This document shows, in pieces, positions 61,101 through 64,000 of a stretch of DNA of 64,000 nt. The translations under genes and the position numbers were made by a program. The stretch is taken from assembly GCA_958295945.1 (NCBI GenBank), contig OY282386.1, positions 4,396,204 through 4,460,203 on the forward strand. The letters run 5' to 3'. Every line of letters starts with the position of its first letter. Positions within the stretch are counted from its first letter, which is position 1. The notes under the pieces are model-generated. The model made no database searches, was not told the origin of the DNA, and saw only the letters and a program-made list of their open reading frames with translations. Origin of the DNA: Candidatus Poribacteria bacterium (GTDB taxonomy: Bacteria > Poribacteria > WGA-4E > WGA-3G).

Positions 61101-61772
61101 TCATCACCACAGAACGGTGCACGCTTGATGTATGCACATGATGAAGAGAAGAGACCGACTATTTCAGTCACCTATGGTGATGCAGAAACCGGTGTCAACG
61201 TTGATTCCATAAGGTTTGTCTTCAATGACCAGTTGATTAACCTCACAGATGATCAAAAGTCAGCAACACAGGTAATTTATATGCCTCCTGCTGACCTTGA
61301 GCCAGGACAATATACGGTTAAGATAGAGGTGTCTGACAACGCGCAGATACAAGGAAACGTCTCTGATGAAGCAGAAGGTGCTCGTGAAGCGAACACTGCT
61401 GTTTATGAGTTTAGTTTCTTTGTTGAGCATGGCGATGTGCCAATTCTGAGGGCAGCACCATTTAACTATCCTAACCCATTCACGGATAAAACTCGAATTT
61501 CACTCGTACTTGCACGTCGTTCAAATGTTACTATCACAATATATGACGTAACAGAACGACCCGTGCGCGTGCTCGTGGATAACGAAATAATGGAAGCTGG
61601 TTATTATACACCTGCTGCTGATTCAGATACAAATCCCTACAGTTCAATCGGTTGGGATGGAAAATCAAGCAACGGTGAAGACTTAGCTCGCGGAATCTAT
61701 TTCTGTGTAATCATGGTAACAGATGGTGTTGAACCTGAATACGCCATTCTTAAGCTCGCGCTAACGCGCTAA
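52164..61772 (+). CDS. Giant secreted Ig-repeat surface protein with FlgD-like C-terminal domain
   Basis: 3202 residues. A signal peptide (about 1-28) leads to a helical N-terminal segment, then Pro-rich linkers (KPPVDPPDP near 148 and again near 270), which flank a first Ig-like domain. A long unique part (about 290-1100) follows, then two related regions of about 370 residues that each contain DSGAPQG (about 1150 and 1510) and GxVD-type strands, then 10 or so Ig-like domains (about 1920-3080). Four of these are tandem units of 88-90 residues (2223-2575, SPAAGQMYDHGMPSI), two of them nearly identical. The C terminus (about 3093-3202) is FlgD/T9SS-CTD-like: NYPNPFTDKTRISL, VTITIYDVTERPVRVL, WDGKSSNGEDLARGIYF. 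AGGAGGAAG precedes the ATG. Likely a surface adhesin or matrix protein; ligand unknown. Confidence 0.9.
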   Translation: MKKRTLVCFLIFLLCVFYSSIPGTVFGQDDSSLAQQVYDEYSKTLLREDLKGLVDQVLTALSDPATLKNPIIVGIGGLGPALNAVLASPTLIREVAPDVTDEQIELLRSDKDIRTILEDEEVRTLLQDPEAVKELQGLLAAQPVDPKPPVDPPDPASPTISITTPSPTAAQSGSFNVAYRTADVNKDTVTVTASHLVDPADAMTYYKLSSATPTGGRVTITQTAPTTAMPAIPGATVTLTLVATDGTGTADSTATIKVTFGAAEMPTVPPKPPVDPKPPTPGEWSPIGDGDITSNLYKKSRLGGLSLNRVHGRAFIRSLIETAAGEGVLEALGQNPDELVEPVVDEILALVPKGFLPKKQIKQILTADNSFSIFNEGEDSPLDPENFGNAITPSLVISKLSEINLFDPKNKVKKYLASDNLNVYVRVPNTLLGGNVEVGYNGSKAADATRITPLLFQQDTIPYTFRLEETLAATNLPALPHTDPDGDRIFSGVVLRYSQTGIDGKYIAVDMDPVQGEKGVVWEKEIGVPPPKADKDPAANIYYSFEVTLSEPVTLDITNLQALGAAVQSPDGTYDPAKVGEAGKIYTINSWTMPDPRNLQLQDRGIFEDLFTADIRAKLAPIALSVANGEKLDGKQVGQLRNILLNSANDLFTRFETTYDPMLVSVFSLPYVDIATESLWYANIDSIDDGAVNFEARVINANGEVVDQIVEVLTADDSAPEATVNFETAEHAIGYPNRDGVFVATANPVDTLGKIKISSTVTDGDVGHLDGYLMYQILKIDRDDNPLSTWEPLTVENSMLGSDLWNLALETGSDEQIRQLLQSFLPPGQQLPEEINIETVRALLKEFGLVGVIDVLKGVIPFETVQALLTPFGVKFGADDTIESIAINAINKAFGEEITPEQYALYANLLGAAVEDLNLFPLTSNEELKMTMHIPPMPKGEVSDYRIRAMGIDTLFNVGSYDKGRRLRVVVPEYDRSRITMASLGDLNGDGDADEPYESRTIYSNATDVTLTFEVVARSGAGNHNTPHPGTIVVYYQNAEGVWTALPNGVIKLPEGESDPEHTFLKWSVIDFDELVMAGDTVVLRTVTSNDLQHPIDINDVDFDNLTEDETLRISDPFPINLDADVHPVDPKVLAVDFDDSSITMTNHDSGAPQGTIQLIGYTPRRTVPETTSILVEAKRMQDGEDKWASIGTVEMGDPKGIDGEDAAEIMFNDTTLGKIYPSDAPMIHIDETSSYLKWTITVDTTMLDDTIDMGNLGAAHAASNPDGTSYRDLDNNRFMVRATPVFDGDPRDNPNENPTAEGEDYTDTFSVDNDDDVAPLGQNKITVSQDGVDVTPNEDGSFTVGGLVDKYDPEVDSPVITLMITPGAKRDTYEIANLYTSLPEGAIIGDVAETAAGSGEFAVMIDVGTLMDDDEDVHNDRYLEDVYHENPVEFIYNPKGKAFSFTAYALTEDAAGNEQDKDDILNADLSTTTAHEITVNVQNTYRDDPGVIAITVENSDGMVNPDSGAPQGELTFNVYTYYLTSPPTEGIRVEVKRPIDDTWERITGTAVDPVEVDVSDVPGIADLDDITGGLVGITQAGTESGGESVVAIPGRFMKWQFIVDTRELALEDTVTAEDTIKLDDTIARGDDSERDVSVDENRYEVRAMSLTPKNIDHPEYPQRDGVEASFSLDNVDDVPPLGPTDIASVSDRDAYGKMQPIEANEDDSYTVGGIVDPGVNSPAGIFHIAPTAKPVTYAGGSLKLVQTAPDGTVTEAAGSLDDGYVEIDVGGLKNGTYMYYALVADEFGNVQVQGEADMPSPIVTVHVNNFRVEDIRDITVTSVDGVMVDGELPERIPLRESIGVSFRNVPKEGTFFNDPKGTLMRDDLTAVHVNGEQATFAADSDAENAFSLMASELSKIASGHYTVRGEVTKRNGSITFPLAMVNLDNTAPAITFVTPAEGATVNDLPTLHATFNDGDLGVGISVDTAMVGLARIRPDSESQEEITINVVQDMVKQDINSVVYTRIDKLAGGAYKFTVQVSDSLGNVGEASVAFAVEGIDPTVMITAPASGQEFDASPASVTGFFAGGGKVNLSKFTVNDVDVSEAVKVDESNFTYVPADGFSEGPHAVTVEVTDGSGLTAQTSLTFTVEYPVPTATIDTPTAGQVYNHGKPIITGTFSGADPVIGTLSIDGEGVMAVSGNDFTYEPTENLADGDHTVTLAVTDINLNTAEATTKFTINIDGPSVAIHSPATGQMYDHGMPSIRVEASADEEAQPVTVSVMVNGEAATMNDDGTYSPATALGDGEHTVMATATDANGKTAEATVIFSVEIPGPSIAINSPAAGQMYDHGMPSITVESSGVAEPVTVSVMVNGEAATMNDDGTYSPATALGDGEHTVMATATDANGKTAEATVIFSVEIPGPSIAINSPAAGQMYDHGMPSITVESSGVAEPVTVSVMVNGEAATMNDDGTYSPATALGDGEHTVDATATDANGKTAEATVIFSVLIPGPSVALNSPAAGQMYSYDEPAITWESSGVAEPVSTTLTINGEAVELADGANSYTPADGLGEGEHTVVVMVTDANGKTAQATAVFTVEFPMASVTLTSPTAGHTYTNGSPVISGEFTGVGKVGVTLTVDGKDTKVTVEGNQFTGELTDALGHGNHTVAVEIKDANGESAMTSAEFMVDLPAPTVAILSPAPGQMYGNGEAAVIRVEYAGMDASVTSFTINGEEVEVEPEDNMFMHTPEGLTTGEYVVNVEVTDAANNKTAMDTVVFNVKLDATPPVITEVAPSGTLKDTWVNISVVVSDQQSDITGVDFFIRNEADTHKGFLPLGTVIAGAQNSATTQQIADGNVLTQGSFADGTHTLKVVATSEGGSSSHTWSFTVVTDNVKPTITSITPSGTQHAGLPTISASAHDESGVAEIVITVMDSSGEAVEGKTQNDDEEGSVGITRSDFMPEMPLDEGTYVIEVRATDTHGNTSSAKGGFTIDFDTAAPLITSSSPQNGARLMYAHDEEKRPTISVTYGDAETGVNVDSIRFVFNDQLINLTDDQKSATQVIYMPPADLEPGQYTVKIEVSDNAQIQGNVSDEAEGAREANTAVYEFSFFVEHGDVPILRAAPFNYPNPFTDKTRISLVLARRSNVTITIYDVTERPVRVLVDNEIMEAGYYTPAADSDTNPYSSIGWDGKSSNGEDLARGIYFCVIMVTDGVEPEYAILKLALTR
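58833..59888 (+). repeat. Tandem 264-270-bp repeats inside the giant gene
   Basis: Unit starts at 58833, 59103, 59367 and 59631 (GGACCATCC or like). The second and third units are nearly identical in DNA, pointing to a recent duplication; the fourth is diverged. Each encodes one Ig-like domain. Confidence 0.9.
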
Positions 61773-61782
61773 GTAAACAGAA

Positions 61783-61832
61783 TAGTCTCAACATCGGAAT
61801 TGGGAATGTTCCCAATTCCGATGTTGAGACTA
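61783..61832 (+). promoter_or_regulatory. Perfect 24-bp palindrome between giant protein and PorV-like genes
   Basis: Left arm 61783-61806 and right arm 61809-61832 are exact reverse complements with a 2-base centre (TG). The stem ends 2-3 bases before the ribosome-binding site AAGGAGG of the next gene. No T-run follows, so it is not a usual terminator; an mRNA processing or translation-control hairpin, or a protein-binding palindrome, is more likely. Confidence 0.85.
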
Positions 61833-61846
61833 CGAAGGAGGATATA

Positions 61847-62821
61847 ATGTCGTTCACAAAGCAAAAATTGCTATACGGTATAATTACCGTTTCATTCCTT
61901 ATCCTTGCTGTGTCACCTTTCTGTTATGCAGAAGGTGAGGTAAACGCTATGCCTCATTTACGATTGGGGGCAGGCGCGCGTTCCATTGGCTTAGGCGGCG
62001 CATTCACAGCAATTGCAGCAGATGCCACTGCCACTGTCTGGAATCCAGCAGGACTTGGTTCAGCGGCGGATCTTAGCCTCAATTTCTCTACTCAGAGGCT
62101 ATCACTTGATAGAAGTCATAATTTTATCGCAATTACAAAAACACTCGGTAATGCTGGTGCTGTCGGTCTAGCTGCTACTAATTTTGGTGTATCGGATTAT
62201 AGTCTATATGATGCATCAGGGGAATATGGTGGAAAAGCCGATTACAGTACAAATGCTTATTCACTTTCCTACGGAATTGCTTTCGGACATTTCAATGTCG
62301 GTCTAACTGGTAGAATGCTATCGGACAATTTCGGTGTAGACTCAGTTGAAAACCAAAGCGGTTTTGGAGGCGTTGATATAGGTTTGATGGGACATGCATT
62401 ACATATAGATGTTGAAGAAATGCAAGTTCCTACTTTCCATTATGGAATAGTTGCTAAATATCTCGGTGCTTCTGTTGGTGAAGGAACTGTGCCAATGGTG
62501 GTAAATGTTGGCGTTGCTTATGACCTTTATATGGGTAATGTCGTTACTTTCTCAGCTGATATTGAGCAAGAATTCGTCAATCTTGATGACAGCGCATTTA
62601 GCATGCGTGGCGGTGTAGAATATCGGTTGATGAATATCAGATCAACAGAATTCGCACTACGCGCTGGTATGAGAGCGTCACGAGATGTACAAAACCTTTA
62701 CGGCGGATTCGGTGTGAATGTTGCTGGACTTCAAGTTGACTATGCTATCCAAGATGGTATGTCAAGTGGAATTAATGGCGATGGAAGCACACATTATGTT
62801 TCTGTTTCCTATACATATTAG
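61847..62821 (+). CDS. PorV/PorQ-like outer-membrane barrel protein (UPF0164 type)
   Basis: 324 residues. Signal peptide (about 1-28), then the family signature at the mature N terminus: LRLGAGARSIGLGGAFTAIA and ATATVWNPAGLGSAADL. The rest alternates hydrophobic and polar residues as in a beta-barrel, ending with aromatic HYVSVSYTY. In T9SS bacteria PorV shuttles secreted proteins that carry a C-terminal domain to the attachment complex. Here the gene directly follows a giant protein with a FlgD/CTD-like end, which suggests an analogous export or anchoring pair (inference). RBS AAGGAGG is 8 bases before ATG 61847. Confidence 0.87.
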   Translation: MSFTKQKLLYGIITVSFLILAVSPFCYAEGEVNAMPHLRLGAGARSIGLGGAFTAIAADATATVWNPAGLGSAADLSLNFSTQRLSLDRSHNFIAITKTLGNAGAVGLAATNFGVSDYSLYDASGEYGGKADYSTNAYSLSYGIAFGHFNVGLTGRMLSDNFGVDSVENQSGFGGVDIGLMGHALHIDVEEMQVPTFHYGIVAKYLGASVGEGTVPMVVNVGVAYDLYMGNVVTFSADIEQEFVNLDDSAFSMRGGVEYRLMNIRSTEFALRAGMRASRDVQNLYGGFGVNVAGLQVDYAIQDGMSSGINGDGSTHYVSVSYTY

Positions 62822-62841
62822 CACCTAAGAGGAGATAACTT

Positions 62842-63708
62842 ATGAATATGATAAAATCCACGCTAAAATTAACCTTGATTCTCTATCTCTGTGTAGCACT
62901 CAGTGGCGTGTATATCTTATCCGCTACTGCACGAATTACACCGAAAGAAGGAGGCGAGGATACCAAACTGATCACTATTGTAAAAGGTGATACACTTTGG
63001 GATCTCTGTCAAGAACATTTGAAGGATCCATTGCGGTGGCGTGAGTTGAGTAAGTATAATGACTTCACAAATCCTGACCTAATTTATCCAGGTGAACATC
63101 TTCGGATTCCTGTAGCTATGATGAATGATATAAAGGAAGAAGTAGATGATAAAACTAAAGATTTTGAACTTAATCAACGGGCGTTAGAGGCGGAAGCTAA
63201 AGCCCTTCAGGAAAAATTAGATGCCTCACAAAAACGGCTTGAGGAATTTAAGAAGGATCTTGAGAAAGCAACCAAAAAAGCGGAAGCACTTGAAAAAGAA
63301 CTGAAGTCACAAGAAAAGTTAATCAAAGATGCAGTGAACAAATCTGCAGATAATGTGAATTCAGTTGTGAAAAAAGAAATCGCCGCCGCTCAAGAGGAGA
63401 TCCTGAAGAAAATTACACAGACTAATCGACGCATTAATGCGGTAGAAAAGTCTATTACTGAACATAAGACTGCAGTGGAAGCAATCGGAAAACAATTGAC
63501 ATCAGTTAATCAGAACATTGAGTCAATGTTAAAACAGATTGAGATGAACCATCAAGCTCTCAAGGAAATTAAAATGGCTATTGATGATGCAGAAGGTGTT
63601 CATGAAAATCTTTCTTCATCTAAGAGAGCAATTGTGTTTATTTCTACAGTCGCAGTTGGAATCGGTTGGTTCGTTATCAACACCATCGGTGGACGTAGTG
63701 GTGAGTAA
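62842..63708 (+). CDS. LysM-domain, coiled-coil protein with C-terminal membrane helix
   Basis: 288 residues. A signal or anchor helix (about 10-30), a LysM domain at about 44-90 (VKGDTLWDLCQEHLKDPL, NPDLIYPGEHLRIP), a long coiled coil at about 95-255 rich in Lys, Glu and Ala, and a hydrophobic helix at about 263-282 near the C terminus. LysM binds peptidoglycan, so the protein could span from cell wall to a membrane as a structural tether. It starts 20 bases after the PorV-like stop with AGGAGA upstream, so the three genes form one operon, ended by the terminator at 63751-63790. Confidence 0.88.
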   Translation: MNMIKSTLKLTLILYLCVALSGVYILSATARITPKEGGEDTKLITIVKGDTLWDLCQEHLKDPLRWRELSKYNDFTNPDLIYPGEHLRIPVAMMNDIKEEVDDKTKDFELNQRALEAEAKALQEKLDASQKRLEEFKKDLEKATKKAEALEKELKSQEKLIKDAVNKSADNVNSVVKKEIAAAQEEILKKITQTNRRINAVEKSITEHKTAVEAIGKQLTSVNQNIESMLKQIEMNHQALKEIKMAIDDAEGVHENLSSSKRAIVFISTVAVGIGWFVINTIGGRSGE

Positions 63709-64000
63709 GTTCAACTTATATCACTAGGACTGATCTATCTTACATAATATAAACAAGTGGTGATGTGTGCAAACACATCACCACTTGTTTATTACAATGC
63801 CAAGTGAAGAACTGTGAGATATGTGAAACTCTTATACCAAAATCTGTCCTTATTTGCACACGGTAGGGAACGTAGGGGCTGGATTACCCAGCCCGTACAA
63901 AGGAGTTGTGTGAGATCCCATCTTGAAGTGTCCAGATATTTTTGGATTCTACTATAGTTTTCCGATTTTCTTGTGTTTCTATCACAAATGCTAAATGGCC
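63709..64000. other. Right-edge region: terminator and repeats
   Basis: Contains the operon terminator, a GTAGGGGCTGG/CCAGCCCGTAC hairpin (about 63879-63898) and, near 63944-63955, ATTCTACTATAGTTT, which matches the end of the 346-bp element family. No gene. Confidence 0.6.
63751..63790 (+). terminator. Strong terminator of the surface-protein operon
   Basis: An 18-bp perfect stem (63751-63768 with 63773-63790) and a GCAA tetraloop; A-run on one side and T-run on the other, so it could work in both directions. Confidence 0.85.

Noticed and set aside
63751-63790. Second MITE of the 24-bp palindrome type
   Set aside because: It fits better as the intrinsic terminator of the operon: tetraloop, no target duplications, right position.

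Overview
Likely source. This is an AT-rich bacterial window that appears to be a chromosomal or metagenome-assembled contig. Several features recall Candidatus Poribacteria and related uncultured envelope-rich lineages: short hairpin and MITE-like repeats, dockerin segments, FlgD-like C-terminal domains, a PorV-like barrel protein, Uma2 proteins with coiled-coil tails, and sigma factors fused to surface-type domains. That assignment is inference. Two lipoproteins, an outer-membrane barrel protein and a LysM protein suggest a two-membrane (diderm) cell. MqnC (futalosine menaquinone route), protoporphyrin-dependent heme genes and c-type cytochromes point to a menaquinone/heme respiratory chain.

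Layout. 1-1011: two small lipoproteins. 1058-6875 (minus strand): a barrel/KOW protein, then an operon of two peptide/nickel-type ABC substrate-binding proteins (one with an N-terminal dockerin pair) and a 2-hydroxyacid dehydrogenase. 6876-8378: repeat-rich non-coding DNA. 8379-27310: the most unusual region, with five paralogous single-pass membrane proteins that have an intact ECF sigma factor (regions 2 and 4) at the N terminus, one membrane helix, and a large predicted extracytoplasmic domain. Three carry BNR/Asp-box beta-propellers; two carry carboxypeptidase-regulatory-like domains plus a C-type-lectin-like domain. Each lectin-type sigma gene is followed by a secreted homologue of its sensor half that lacks the sigma part. 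The two lectin gene pairs are a roughly 4-kb tandem duplication. All five sigma genes have a shared promoter-like motif (GTGCAA, 19-20 bp, GTCTATA-like) just upstream, suggesting one autoregulated regulon.

27609-28643: a broken ISKra4-like transposase. 28756-31791: a PpiD/SurA-type foldase convergent with mqnC. 31937-36464: rpoZ, then a translation cluster (tRNA-Thr, Tyr, Gly, Thr, rpmG, tRNA-Trp, secE, nusG, rplK, rplA, rplJ, rplL). Its tRNA order matches the well-known tufB operon, but tuf is absent and rpoBC does not follow rplL. 36565-44516: a membrane protein, a cytochrome c, a GmrSD-like restriction protein, two Uma2 proteins and a zinc-type alcohol dehydrogenase lacking structural-zinc cysteines, with remnants of FlgD-like domains. 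44522-51044: hemE, a metallo-beta-lactamase/TPR protein, hemH, a protoporphyrinogen oxidase and a five-heme cytochrome. 52164-63708: a 3202-residue secreted Ig-repeat protein with a FlgD-like C terminus, a PorV-like barrel protein and a LysM/coiled-coil protein.

How it fits together. The strongest candidate for an undescribed system is the sigma-sensor array: the transcription factor is tethered to its own outside sensor, so no separate anti-sigma gene is needed in principle. Paralogues appear to diversify by exchanging sensor and sigma halves. Several mobile-like short elements can be delimited precisely because an empty site survives in a duplicated copy within the same window.
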